From: Aplysia californica
Taxonomy: Eukaryota > Mollusca > Gastropoda > Aplysiida > Aplysiidae
Assembly: GCF_000002075.1 (NCBI RefSeq)
Contig: NW_004797831.1
Span: forward strand, 423,249-487,248
DNA: 64,000 nt
Direction of reading: 5' to 3'
A program made the translations under genes and the position numbers. Under the pieces are notes generated by a model that was given only the letters and a program-made list of their open reading frames with translations, did no database searches and was not told the origin of the DNA. Shown one piece after another: positions 1-14,200 of the stretch. Positions within the stretch are counted from its first letter, which is position 1; the number at the start of each line of letters is the position of its first letter.

Positions 1-290
1 CTCTCTCTCTCTCTCTCTCTCTCTCCCTGTCTCTCTGGACACTCCATTATGACTCCATTTGATATCATGCTGGACTGCAGAGCAGAGGGTTTTGGTTCGA
101 CTCCCAGACTGGGCGTTTTTGAACCCGGGCCATTTTATGAAGTTTTCCAGGTTCTCATGCCATCGGGCCGGCCTTATCGGAGACAGACGTTTTATTTGGA
201 GGTTTTGCCTTTAAATAAGCTTTCACTTACTATCAGTGTTGTTAGGGGCATTTACCCCACCGCACACACACATACACGCACGCTCACACA

Positions 291-363
<73 letters not shown>

Positions 364-736
364 TATCTCTGTTTCTCTCTCTTCCAATTTTTTTCTCTCT
401 GTCTCCTTCTCTCCCCCGCCCCGAAAATTATGGCTGGATTGTAAACAATTTTATAATTTATCAAAATATTTTAAATCTACATTTGGCCAGGGCAACCATT
501 TTGGCCAATTTGGCATATAGCAAGCCAATAACGAAACTAATACCTGACATTACAAATTTTGCTGACGTAGGCCACACTATTACAGTATTTACAATTTAGG
601 AAGCGCCAGTCGTCCACCAAAATAGACATCCCTCTATCTCGATCTCCTGCAGTTTGTCGTTGTTTTGATGACATAAATTGGTCGCTGAAGGGTCTTGTTC
701 ATCCCCCATCCCTGTTTACAACCACACTGCTCAATT
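1..736. other. 5' flank of the RNF8 gene
   Basis: No gene is supported here. The stretch has CT microsatellite at its left edge (about 1-26) and a long (CT)n run near 291-360, with CA-rich sequence just before the second run. The open frames across it are low-complexity Leu/Ser or Ser/Leu frames produced by the CT repeat. The last 130 bases before the RNF8 start codon are ordinary mixed sequence and probably hold the promoter and 5' UTR, but I see no convincing TATA box or initiator. Confidence 0.5.
291..361. repeat. (CT)n microsatellite
   Basis: About 70 bp of uninterrupted CT dinucleotide, preceded by a short CA/CG-rich tract. It lies about 380 bp upstream of the RNF8 start codon. Confidence 0.97.
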
Positions 737-2232
737 ATGACAGAAATAGTGCCGTGCCTGTTGAGGATTGGTGACAATGTCAAGAAATACAAACTGTTCA
801 AGCTGAATCGAGAACAGGTGGGTAGATCTTGGACTTTGACGGTAGGAAGTTTAGAAGGCTTGGGCTTGGCTTGGCAACTGTAGCCTGTAGCCTAGAAGGA
901 CTTCCGTAACGAGCGACCACCCCATCAAACACAATAAAGGAGAGGCCTAACCCTACCCCTAACCCTACCCCTACCCCTAGCCCTAAATTCTGCTCTGTCT
1001 CATATAGTCATAGCAAAGTGAAGTGGTCGCTCCTTACGGAAGACCTCCCCTCCTGTAGAGTGTATACATTGGCATTGGAGACAAGAATCTCGTACAGGGA
1101 AGGACTTCCGTAACGAGCGACCACCCCATCAAACACAATAAAGGAGAGGCCTAACCCTAACCCTACCCCGGTGCTTTTTCGGTAGTTCCCACCCCCCTTA
1201 TATTTTGAGTCTGACCTACATCGAGATCTAGAATCTATACGTTTGATGCGAGCTAAGATATCAAACCTAACAACTGCAAAACATCAAATTATGGTAAAAT
1301 TCAGGGGGGCAAGCCCCCCTGGAAATACCCCACTCTTGAGGCCAAAACCGGCGAATAACAATAATTGCGGGGTGGGAACTACCGAAAAAGCGCCCCTACC
1401 CCTACCCCTACCCCTACCCCTAGCCCTCAATTCTGCTCTGTCTCATAGTGAAGTGGTCGATCGTTACGGAAGTCCTCCCCTGTGTAGAGTGTATTGGCAT
1501 TGGAGACAAGAACTAGATTTCTAGATCTAGATTCTAGGTGACAAAATATAGATTATTTAATGTAGGGGGAGGACTTCCGCAATGAGCGACCACTGTACTG
1601 TAGGCTAGTGTAGGTAAGATTGATATAATCAAAGTGTGTATACACAGACCTGGTAACTGGGAATAAAAATAACGAAGTGGCTAGCCGTATTTAAGTTTAC
1701 TTACTTAAGTACGGCTAGACTGCCAGTCTAGCCGTACTTAGATCTAGGTTTGGCCCTATCGACTCAAGCCTGTTAAGTACAGAGGTTTCATTAGATCTAG
1801 ATCTAGTAATTATAAATTCAGGTTCAAATACATGCAAGTCAGTAAGGCACCTTTTGGTTTTGTCTGAAATACAAATACTTTAGACATTGCAAACTAAAAA
1901 ATGTCATTTACAATTCAGCCATCAGTATTAAGTACGGCTAGCCAGACAGTCTAGCCGTCCTTAAGTACGGCTGTACGGCTAGCCTGGCTGTCTACCCGTA
2001 CTTAAGTACGGACTAGGCTAGACTGCCAGTCTAGCCGTACTTATCTTAGGCCCTATTAACATTAGAAAACAGGAGGATTAAAATACATGCTGGCTTAAGT
2101 ACGGCTAGCCTGGCAGTCTACCCGTCATTAAGTACGGCTAGCCTCTTCCTAAAAATAAAGTAACGAGTATAAAGACCCGGTTGGGGAAATCTTTTGTGAT
2201 TTTGGAAAGTTTCAACGCCCTGACCCGGTAGA

Positions 2233-2268
<36 letters not shown>

Positions 2269-5200
2269 GTGGAGCGGGTAGAGCACAAGGGGAAATGCTG
2301 GCAATATCACATGCCCCAGTTGGTAGGAGGGAACTAACTAGAGAAAGATAGAGTGGGAAAGTATGTGGGGGAGAAAGCTTGAGAGAGAGACAAATAAAGA
2401 GAAAGAGAAGGCGAGCCATACACAGAGGAGAGAGACATAGAGAGAGAAAGAGCAGAGAGAGAGGCAGAAAAAGAGGGGAGAGAGACAGAGAAATAGAGAG
2501 GGTGACTGCTCGATTGAATGACATTTTTGTTTTCTTCAAATTGTCTTTTTGATTCCTCCAACTTCAATTACAGAGGAAAAGCGATCGTTCATCGAAAAAA
2601 CATCCGCAATCTTCATTTAGATTTGGGCCTCGAAACTAGATCTATTATTAAATGTCTGTCTGTCTAGATCTAGACCTAGACCATAGATCTAGAAGAACCT
2701 AGGTCTACCCTGAGCCAAGAGGGCGCTGAAACATTCCGAAAGCCCTCCCTTTTTAGAGGCAACTTCCGGTTTTGTTTCTGATTGTGTACATAATGTATAA
2801 ATGTCTATGGAGTTAGGCCGGGACCACTTCTCCCGAAGAGTCCCCTAATCTACACGGAAGCTATGGCGGTTTATAATACATTTTCAGTTCTGAAGCTCAA
2901 AGTTTTGAATATCCTAGTAGTAGTAGGGGGTAGACTACTGCTTAGGCACGGATTATGATGATTTGATGAGGGCCGACGTGGGCTGAACTGAGTATAGTCT
3001 ACTTAGTTGACCCAAGAAGAGGGATACAACACTGAGCATCTCAGCAGGAAGACCGGAAAAGGCATACTCGATAAAGATTCTTTCCACTCAGGAATCAACC
3101 TGGAGTCTTCCATGTGCGACAACAAATTGTCTGCATCATGGACACCAGTCTTGTCCTGGTATGAGTAGGATTAAACCAGGGTCTACCCATAGCCATAGTA
3201 GAGGCCTCCCAAATTTTAACTAGATCTAGTTTAAAAACTGTCGTGCTTTGTCTGAGAAACAGCAGTGCCCCAGCCCTCTGGTCATAGTTCATTCTTTATA
3301 TTATCTCTATCTGCATCAAAACCGTTTGACTCATGTCTAATTCTAATTAAGAGTCTGTTCAAAGGTCAAACATTGATACTATTCTTGATTGATCCAGTCT
3401 AAGTCTAAGTCTTAGGACTTCTCAGGGTAAATTTTTACTTTCAGCCCTGCACAAAGAAGATGCACTGCTTTTTGGGGGCTGGACTGCTGTACCTTTGGCC
3501 CTTTGGCTGCAGAACACACTTAACTACTATGGCCATTAAAAACTGTTGCTAACAGATTGTTAAAAAAAAAATCTCTTGTGAAATATCAGATTATGGAAAT
3601 TATATTATAACATGTACAGATTAGCATGCCCCCTGGAAACCCCTAGATTAAAAAAAAAAGCAAATTATTATATAAATTTATATGCAATTACCGAACTGTT
3701 AATTTTGTAGGAAACCCAGACCTCCCGAGAACTATGTATATATAGATATACATGTATATATATATATGCCAGTGTGGTGAGTGTGAGGTAGCTTTGTTAT
3801 TCTGGGGTCTCTTGTCTTTTTTTTTTCATTGTACAGGACAATTTGATCAGTTATATAATATATATATTATATGTTCTAGTTGAATTGAACTTACTGTACG
3901 ATTGCCTTGTGCCTCTCTTCCAAGTGAAGTCACTTTCAAGGACTTTGAATGTGATTTTAAAATGTATTACTATATGCTGATTGTGCCAGCTCACACCTGT
4001 AATTATTTTAGTGCCTTCGTCTTGCTTCCTTGTCAGGTCACAATAGGCAGGTCAGGAGAGGTCACTTATGCCATCTTGTCAAATATGATTTCCCGCTGTC
4101 ACGCCATGGTCAAACAACAAGAAGATTCATCGTGGACCATCACAGACAACAAGGTAGTACCGAACTTTGGAACTTTTTAGTTTCTATAGATACATTTTTT
4201 TTTTAAATTCTGAAAAGATCGTTTATTTGGTCAGGTGCATTGTGATTGGCTTTGAATCTTCATAAAAATTTAGGAAGACATGTAGAAACTGCTGATGCTT
4301 GAATAAACAAATGTATTTTATTTTATTGCTTTAACTTTATATATATATATAATAGCTTTCATACAATTCTTTAATCTGAAGCGATTTATTTTATGATCTG
4401 TTTGGATATTGTTTGTCTTGAAGTGCAGCGGAAAACAAGACGGGGGGAAAAAAAGAGTAGAGGGTTTGAGAATTTTCTAACTTGTACAGTAAGAAGAACC
4501 TGCTCTAACAGTCACCTTTCCAAGACAATCACCTGTACAAATGATCACTTCCCACTTCTGCCCTTGCATTGTTTCTATTTTATAATGACACTGTCCAAGA
4601 TACGGGCCTGTCTGAGACAACCACTTTCCCCCTAAACAACAATAGTTGCCCGTGTTGGACAATTTTAACTGTATCCTGTGTATAAGACTTTTGGTCGTTT
4701 AAAATGTTGTTAAAAATGTTATTGTGTAGACTTGATCGGTCCACAGTCTAGAGAGTCAAATGAATTGTGGTTGTCTGTGAAATGTTCAAAGATTGGGCTC
4801 TCTGTGGAAGACGTGAAGTTTTCCTTTCACGGTGATTTATTAAATGCAAGTTTTGCTTGACTTCAAGAATCATGCTTCCATGTTTTGGTCACCAGAGTTT
4901 GAATGGCATTTACATAAACGGCCGTCGGCTGGCCCCTATGCAACCGCACCTGCTGCATGATGGAGACATGGTTCAGTTCGGGATACCTGTGTCACCTGAT
5001 GCTCCTGCAGAGTTCATCTATAAATTTTATTCATCCCTTAAGGTATTATTTACATAGATAAGGGCTGACTTTTATGGACAATAATTTGTGGAAAAAATCT
5101 GTTGGGTTCTTCAAAGGATTTTTTGGGTTTCAGTTTATTGGTGTATGAATCTGTTTGTATACTTTAGTGATTTTTGTAACAAAATAAAAAGTAAAATGTG

Positions 5201-8200
5201 ACAGGTGGGAAGGCGAACTATATAATGGACAGCAAACATTTTTAAATGGGGTTTATTTTCCTGTTTTGTTTTGTAAATAGTTTCTTTTTCTTTTTTTTCT
5301 GTGTGATTATTATTATTATTATTTTTAAAAAATAGAATGTGAAATTATGTTCAATAAATTTTTCATAATCTATTCAATTGGCTGAAATGTATGTATTTTT
5401 AAGCTCAGTAAAGATGATGAGGTACTAACTTTATAAACTGATCTGATTTTTAAAAAAAATGTTTCACAGGTGAGGACGGAGAAAAAAGCCAAGAAACAGA
5501 AATGTGACCCAGATGTTGATTCTCAGAGAGCCACCTTGAGTGCCAGCGAGTCCTTTGAGAGAGATGAAGAAAGGGAGAAGAAAAGGAAATCAGCTTTGCT
5601 AAAGGTGAGAAGTTCTACTGACATATTTACTTTACTGTATGGTGGTTAGTTGTGATACTGATGAGGGCTAACAATGGAGGATAATAAATGATAATAATAA
5701 TAAATAGCGTTTATGCTGCGCATTTCCATTTTCTAAAAAATGCTCAATGTGCATTACATTAATAAAAATATCACACCTTAAAAAGTAATGGGCATGTGTG
5801 TACGTAAAACATAGTATTATGCATATGTAGGATCGGGTAATTGTGTTGTTTCCGACAATAGAAGTATAGACTTTTGGTTGAAGTCTGTTGTAGCTGTAAA
5901 TTCATTTTACTGCGATATTAGATTCTGTATCACTCGATTCTTATGATCTTTGATTTTTAATTGGATGAAGATAAAACTGCATAATTAGAATAGATGTTTC
6001 AAATAGAGGATAAAAGCGGAGACCCTGCAGCCGTTGACTGAGTAGGCGCAACGTTGTTCCCCTTCCGCGCTGGTGATGTGTTCGGAGTCCTTGTGCTGAG
6101 TGGCTTTATGTGATGTTTTGACAATGACAGTTTTTATTCATCTCGCGGGGAGAAATTTGTCTTGGTCGTTAACTATGGCAGTAGACGTTACATAGGTTAG
6201 GTGCACTCACGCATACGCACAAGACATCTTGTAGTACATCTGTGAATTTTGATGGTGTGTTTGTTAGATCCATTGCTGAAGCTGGGACATGCAAACTTTT
6301 GTGTCTTTCTCGAAAATGTTTAACATTCATCCCAGGAAGATCCCTGTCTTTCCTTTATATGTGCTGTGTGTACTGTACCCAAGGGTTGGGCTGCTTTACT
6401 CGAACTTTTCTGTCGACAATGTCAACGAGAAAGGCAGATGCAAAATTTTACTTTTCTGAAGTCTGAGATTGAAAGATCTAGCCTTTTTTTTTTTTATGCG
6501 ACAACCGTTCTGGTGCTCATTTATATAAATTGCTTTAAAAAAGCTACATCTTGTGTTATAAGTTCACAGATTTGTCTTGCCCTGTTTGTGTAAGAATTGA
6601 AGGAAAATATATGTTGTATGTATGACTCCCAGGGGACGTGTTCTCTAGTTTTTATTTTCCTGAGTGTTTAGTCTTTGTTTTTCAGCTTCTGCAAGAATTT
6701 TTGTGTCACTAATTCCCTTTTTTTTTGTTTGTGTGTGTGTGTGTTGAAGCCCCCAGATGAGGCAAAGCAGGACTCGGCAAACAAAGAGCTACGCCAGCAA
6801 ATGGAAGTTTCTCAGCAGGAGCAGGCAGCCAAAGAGGCCGAATACCAGGCCAAACTTGCAGAAATGGAAAGGCTGCTGATGGAGAAGGAGAAGAAACAAG
6901 AAGAGGTATAACAAACTGTTGGGGGGACAGTAGTTTGGAACTGACAGCAACGAGTTGACGTCTTGCTGAAATGTTTTTTGTGGTTTTCAGTGAGTGAAAT
7001 CTACAGTTCCGCTGGTTTTATTTGAGTGGAAAATCAGCATGCTGATAGCTCAGTCGGTATTATGCTATACTGTGTTACAGATGACCTGGTTCGAATACCT
7101 AATGGGGCATGCTTGTACTTGCGCTATTCCCTGAGTTCTCAAGACTTTTTGTGTTTTAACCCTTTCAGTCCCCCCCCCAGCGCAGTGCTACCTACTGAAG
7201 TGTCTTTAGGCCATTCCCAGAGGGGGGACATTAACCATGTTCTTATGCACAGTAGAATTGTAATTGTAAATGGGCTGATTTATCAATGTCATGCTCATTA
7301 TAGTGGCTGAACTGCAGCAGGGAAGTGCTGCTTTTTCTTTCCTAATCCTTACTATCGTCATTTTATCTCTACTTCTTTTGTACGTTTGTCACACTCTTGT
7401 GACCCGCTATTCCCGGGGTGCCTTGATAGTCGAAGCAGACTTTGTGCTGTTGAAGCTAGAGAGCCGATTCCTTGTAAGGACTTCTCTATTGACATCCACC
7501 CCTTTGCGCTCATATGACCTTATGCAGTTGCGAGCGCCATAAAACCTCTACTAACCCTTGCAGTGGCAGTGCAACAGAGCATTCAGTGGGCCCTCAGTGG
7601 CAGTGCAACAGTGGGCCCTCAGTGGCAGTGCAACAGAGCATTCAGTGGGCCCTCCGTGGCAGTAAACAGAGCATTCAGTGGGCCCTCAGTGGCAGTGCAA
7701 TAGAGCATTCAGTGGGCCCTCCATGGCAGTGCAATAGAGCATTCAGTGGGCCCTCCATGGCAGTGCAATAGAGCATTCAGTGGGCCCACCATGGCAGTGC
7801 AATAGAGCATTCAGTGGGCCCACCATGGCAGTGCAATAGAGCATTCAGTGGGCCCACCATGGCAGTGCAACAGAGCATTCAGTGGGCCCTCAGTGGCAGT
7901 AAAACAAAGCATTCAAAATGGGGATCATTATCCTTGTTTCTTGGCAGGGTTGGGTTGATTTAAATCAGTTGATTTTTTAAATTTAAATCAACTTGATTTT
8001 TTAAATAAAAATCAGTGATTTAAATCACTTTTTTAAAAAGTTATTTTTATTCGGTTTTTACACATTTCAACATTCAGAATTCCTTTCCTTGATTTCATAA
8101 AACAGATATAAGGTTCAGTAGACTAATATAATCATGCTTAAAAGTCTGATTTCCCTCCTTTCACTGTAAAATAATACAGTATTCAATTTACTTTTTTTTC

Positions 8201-11200
8201 TATAATTGAAATCAGAGCTGGGTTGATTTAAATCAGTTGATTAAAAATTTTTTAAAAATCAATTTGATTTTAAAAATAAAAATCAGTGATTTAAATCACT
8301 TTTCAAAAAAATGTATTCAGTTTTTACATATTTAAACTTTCAGAATTCCTTTCCTTGGTTTTATTTTAAACGGATATAAGGTTTAGTAGACTAATATAAT
8401 CATGCTTTAAAGTCTGCTTTCCCCCTGTCACTGTAAAATAATACAGTTCTCAATTTACTTTTTTTTCATAATTGAAAACCAGGGTTGGGTTGATTTAAAT
8501 CGGGTCGATTTAAATCGGGTCGATTTAAATCAGTTGATTTTTTTATATTTAAATCAACTTGATTTTAAAAATAAAACTCAGTGATTTAAATCACTTTAAA
8601 AAAATGTTTTCTGTTTTTACATCTTTAAACATTCAGAATTCCTTTCCTTGGTTTTATAAAACAGATATAAGGTTTAGTAGACTAAAATTGCTTAAAAGTC
8701 TGCTTTCCCCCCCTGTCACTGTAAGTAGTAAAATAATACAGTATTCAATTTACTTTTTTTTCATAATTGAAATTAGCATTTTCTTTTTCTTTTTAGACAA
8801 ACACAAGTGCGTGCTCACACACACACTGTAATAAAAATAAAATGCAAGTTTATCTATGCATAATTACCCCCCCCCCTTCCTTTTAGACTGACATTTTCTT
8901 CATTTTTTTGTCTGTAGCCATAATTCACTGATATAGCAGATTAAGGCTTTCTAAAATTGCAGTTGCTTAAATTAATCATTAGTTAAAATAAAGACAATGC
9001 ATTTTGCACTAAAAGAACATACTTTTAGCCACCAAAAATCCCAAACTGTGTCGACATTTTTAAAAAAATTTAAAAAATCCGATTTAAATAAAAAAAAGTC
9101 TGATTTAAATTTTAAAAATCGATTTTTTTGATTTTTATCAAAAAAATCAAAAAAATCACCAACCCTGTTTCTTGGTGCTGTTTTTAATAAATTCGTCATC
9201 ATAATGTCGGGTACAGAGAGTATAAGCAGTTTTTCTCCCTCTTTGGAACACCCCAACAATTTTAAACGACGTACGCTATTTGTGCGTGTTAGGGGAATGG
9301 AAGAACAGCGTTCAGCACTTGTATATATGACCTCATTGTGTTGCAAGTGCAGTAAAACTCTTCTAAAGCTAAAAAATGAAGAACAGCGCAAATGTCGCGA
9401 CTGCCATGGTAAGGGTTAAGTTTCAACCAAATTGAATGGTTTGCATTTGTTCTGAGGCTTGTGGTAAAGTAAAGCTGTTTCAGTACTTTTTGCTTCTTTT
9501 TTTCTTTCTCGACTTCAAGGTCCAACAACAGCTGGAGCAGGAGCGGAAAGAGAAAGAGAATCAGGCGAAAGAAGTGGAAGAATTGAGGATGAAAGAGGCG
9601 GCCATTTTGATGGAAATGGAAGATAAGCAGGTCTGGTTTGTTGTGTTAGAGAATACTGTAGTCCCAGCAGTTGGGTTTTTGTTGCGCTCTAATTATTCTC
9701 GCTTTTTGCCCGTTGAATTTCTCGCTATTGTTTTGAATTCGTGATTTGAGTTGCCCATTTTCGTGTGTTCCAATGCAGTAGCTCCCCTTGTAACACTCCG
9801 TGAGCAACTTGAATTTGTGAATTTCTTTACTTTAAAAATCGCTGATTCAAGAAGTGCGCCAAAAAACCTGATGCGTTGTAATAAATCTCTGCTGCTGATG
9901 TGGTTGAGAAGGAAACAATGCAATGGATCTTTTTGTGGTTGTGGTTGAGTAGGAGTTAATTCTGTGCTGTGGTTTTGATTAAGCAAGTGCTGACACTGAG
10001 CTAGCTAGAAGTGTGTGGTTGGCGGGTGCTCTGGTGTGGTATGCTTCTTCTTTCCTATCAAACATTTAACGTCCTGATCTCTCCTCTTTCTTTTTTGTGT
10101 TTGTTACTCTCTTGTAACACCTCTAATCTTCAGTACTTATATGACCTTATTGTGTTGCAAATGCCGTAAAACACTTACTAAAACTAAAACTAAACAGCTT
10201 TAAGATATGTTCAGAATTAGATTAATAACAATCTGGAAAAAATGTACTTTTTCCTGCCTATGATAATCCGTGCACGCTCATTCAATATTTTGTATGTTAC
10301 GTGCTTGCAGAAGCAGCTGGAGAAGGAAAAAGAAGAACTTCGGTTGAAGATGCAAGCTGAGCTGGAGTCGAATCTTCGAGAGCGGGAAGCTGCTTTATTA
10401 GGACAACTGGCCGTCCAGAAAGAAGTCTTGTTGAACGAGAAAAAACAGGTGAGTGTTGTATTTCATGAATGGTTCATGCCCTTCATGTTTTTTGTGTGTT
10501 TTTTTTACTTTTATTTGAATTAATGCCCTGCTCGACTCTTAATAAGTAACTGCTGGGATGGAGCCACTAGTATGGTCGGTAGTGTAAAGAAGAGGGAGAC
10601 AGTGCTGCCAAATGTTTTGCATTTGTGGCTAAGTCTCAGCATAAATGCTTTTGTGTATTGTTCTATCAGTAAAAAGGCTGCTAAGGCAGGTTCAAATGGC
10701 GTTTAAAAAAAAATTCTTGTTATTAAGTCTCAGTTAGTTTTCAGGTCCTGTATTCTTTGATATTCATTGTAGGTGGAAGAAAGTCTTCAGAAGGAAGTGG
10801 AGAAGGCTATTGAAGAAAAAAACAAAGAGCTGGAAGAACAACTGATGGAACAAAAGCAAAAATTAGAAAAGGTAAGTGTTGTATAGTTTGTAGTCGCCTT
10901 TCATTACCATGTTGCCAAACTGTGCCATGCCTTAGGATGAAATGTCTTTTAATGTAGGTTTTGGTATAATTTTTTTTTTTGCTTGAAATTAATGGAACAT
11001 GGACTGAAGTGTGTGTTGCTTCTGTTCTTGTGTGTATTTGTGTGTGCTGGTGTAAGTAGTAACATATATACATGTGCTCTTTGTGTGTGGTCAAAATTAT
11101 GCATATATTTTTGTGAATGTGTTTTTATTCGCTCGGTATATATGAATAGAGTTTAAAATTCAAGATGTAATGGGGAGCATCTGAGGGTCTTCAACAGGAG

Positions 11201-14200
11201 ATCATGTGGGGGGAATGAATGGTCTGTCTTACCTGATCTTTCATTCAGATTTTGTGTAATTGTGATATTCTGGGTGAATAAAATGTTTTTACCTACCTCC
11301 CTAGATATCGAAAATACTTTATACAGCGACAAAACACAGCTGATGAAAACCTGTAAATTCTTTGCCATATATCGACAGGGCTAAAATTCAGATGGTCGCT
11401 GGATCGGAACGGTGAAGTTGAAATGTTGCTTACACATGAAAAAGATTTGTCATGCCGTAAAGGAACCCATCTTGTTTTTTATGTTGAAATTCAGGTGCTG
11501 GAGAAGAAGGAGATGGAGCAAAAGCTTTTGGAAAGTCAGTTAAATGAAACCAAGGAAGAGAGCGAGACCGCAAAACTACAAGCCCTGAAAGCGAGAGAGG
11601 AGGTCCTCTGCAATTTTGTTGATCTCATGGAAATGGAATTGCAGTGCTCAATCTGTAACGAGCTGTATATAAAAGTGAGTGTGTCTCGATGCAAGATAAG
11701 ATTCCTGACCCTTTTTTCTTTTGGCCAGAACTCTTAAGTATTTAATTAATTTAAAAGAAGGTAATAATCGATAAGACCAGTTTTTAATTAGATCTCTGAT
11801 CTTCGAGAAGTGAAGGAACTTCTTGTTAAACTTCTATGAAATTTGTTCCAAGCTTTAATAAGGTATGCATGTTCAGGAACTCTAGTTCTGGTAGTTTTTA
11901 ATTGGTAATAATTGTGCTACATTTTGAAGAGAGGAATATAGTTGCTCATCAAAACTTATCCCATTAACAAAGAATCTTGATGCCCTCAAAACTTATCTCG
12001 TTATTGTTATTCTGACAAAACTTATCTCGTTATTGTTATGCTGACAAAACTTATCTCGTTATTGTTATTCTGACAAAACTTATCTCGTTATTGTTATTCT
12101 GACAAAATGTATCCTGCTGTTGCTATTCTGCCTAAACCTAACCCATTACTGTTATTCTTACAAAACTTTTCCTGTTATTGTTATTCTGACAAAAATTATC
12201 CTGTTATTGTTATTCTGACAAAAATTATCCTGTTATTGTTATTCTGACAAAAATTATCTGTTAATGTTATTGTGACAAAAATTATCCTGTTATTGTTAAA
12301 CTTATCCCGTTTTTTAAATTCTGTCTTTGGTGGTTGATATTCCTCCTCCAGGCAACATCGCTGAACTGCTCGCACTCCTTCTGCAAGCTGTGCATCAACC
12401 AGTGGTTGAAAGTGAAGAAGGAATGTCCCAACTGCCGGCAAGCAGTCACCTCCCAGATGCAGTCTATCACCCTGGACAGTTACATCGACAAGATGGTGGA
12501 ACAACTAAACGACGAGCTGAAGCAGAGGAGAAAAGAGTTGGTGGCACAGAGGAAAGGTGTGAAAGGGGAGGGGGTGGGGGTGTGAAAGGGGAGGGGGGTG
12601 TTTATAAGAACATGAGACGGTTCATTGCAACTTTAAAACGAAGCAGGAGATTTATTTCATTTTTGATCTTCTGTTGAAAGTAGTCTTCCTTTGCTGTAAC
12701 ACAATTTTGTAATCGATATATCGATCTACGAAAAGCTGTTGGGTAGTCACTTTTCAGGATATGCCCTCTATGCACTGATTGTGTTCCTGAACTGAGGGCT
12801 TTTTCTCACAGAATAATGACATCCTGCAAGTTTCTTAAATCTTAGAAACAGGAAAAAGTCACTCTTCACTTCAACAAGCTCTCAAGCCGTATGGAGACAT
12901 AGTTCCTCTACAGTTTTGCTCAATTGTTACAGCCTCGACCCTTTAAAAAAAAATTTCCAAATATGCCACAGCAACTAGAAATCACTTAATATAATTGATG
13001 TTTTATTTATGAGGGTAACGTTTTCAACTGTCTGTATGTGTATTTGCTTTCTTTTTAAAAAAGTTTATATTTGTCTGTTTCTATTTCTATTGTTTGACTT
13101 TTTTGTTTTGTTAAATTTTTGCAGATGGTTGGTGGGTGTTCTGATGTGGTTTGCTCAGTCTTTTCTTTCCTACCAAACATCTGTCGTCCTCTTTTCTGTT
13201 CCTAATCTTCTTATTATATGTTTCTCTCTGGTAACACCTCATATCTTCGGCAATTGTATGACCTCTTTGTGTTGCAGCTGCCATAAAATTCTTTGTAGGT
13301 GGTTGGCGGGTGCTCTGGTGTGGTTTGCTTCTTCTTTCCCTATCAAACATCTATCGTCTTTTATCTCCCCTCCTTCTGTTTCGTGTTTGTTACTCTCTTG
13401 TAACACCTCTAATCTTAGGCCCTTGTATGACCTTGTTGTGTTGCAAGTGCCGCCAAACTCTGACTAAAACTAAACTAATTTTTTAATTATGTTTCTCTTT
13501 CATAACACCTCAAATCTTCGGCAATTGTATAACCTCTTTGTGTTGCAGCTGCCATAAAAATTTTTCTTGTACTAAAAAACCCACATTTTTTCCGCCCAGT
13601 TGAGCAAGACAAGTTTGACGGCCTTGCTGCTGGTCCGTCAGCCCCACTGGCTAACCCCGCGGTCGCTGTCGCAGCATTCGTTCCTGCACCGCCCAGGGGC
13701 AGAGGGCGGGGTTCAAGGGCCAGGGGACGAGCGACCACGCGCTCTCAGCGCGGCAGGAGGATCACAGGCGCGGCCGCAGCGGTGGTGGAGCGGTTACAGG
13801 CGCTACAGGGGCAGAGGCCAGGAGCAGTAGTGACCACCACAGCAACAGTAACTGCGACGGGCACGGAACGGTTACAGGCGCTACTTGCCCAGAGGCCAGG
13901 AGCAGCAACCACGGCAACAGCCACCGCGACAGGCGCGGAACGGTTACAGGCATTACAGGCGCAGAGGACAGGAGCAGCGACCATGGCGACAGGTGCTGAA
14001 CGGTTGCAGTCGATACTGGCCCAGAGGTTGGGAGCGACGATGGCCACAGCCACCGCCACGACGGCCACTGCCGCTGTTGTGACGTCTGCCACGGCGTTGG
14101 CTTCCGTGACAACTGCCACTGCTTCCCGTGAGTTGGTTCATGTTGGCTGCCTGTGGTTTTTTTTTTTTTTTTGGTCTTCACTCAACGAGGCATCTTGTTA

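Noticed and set aside
49-520. Open frames of 94-131 codons over the CT repeat
   Set aside because: Leu/Ser-only stretches created by the (CT)n microsatellite; no codon bias or family.
910-1000. True interstitial telomere
   Set aside because: The repeats are short, mixed CCCTAA and CCCCTA, and lie between MITE termini.
2138-2567. Minus-strand Ser/Leu-rich frames
   Set aside because: Produced by GA/CT-rich low-complexity DNA in RNF8 intron 1.
7514-7771. 85-codon frame with repeated motifs
   Set aside because: It is the translated 34-bp minisatellite joined to a retroposon end.
11423-11494. Extending RNF8 exon 9 upstream to the Met at 11423
   Set aside because: The acceptor TTCAG at 11490-11494 keeps phase with exon 8, and the upstream sequence does not fit the coiled coil.
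13009-13467. 152-codon hydrophobic frame like a membrane protein
   Set aside because: Two adjacent pyrimidine-rich retroposons read in sense give Leu/Phe/Ser-rich frames. The same frame recurs at 15492, 16229, 31776 and 52656.
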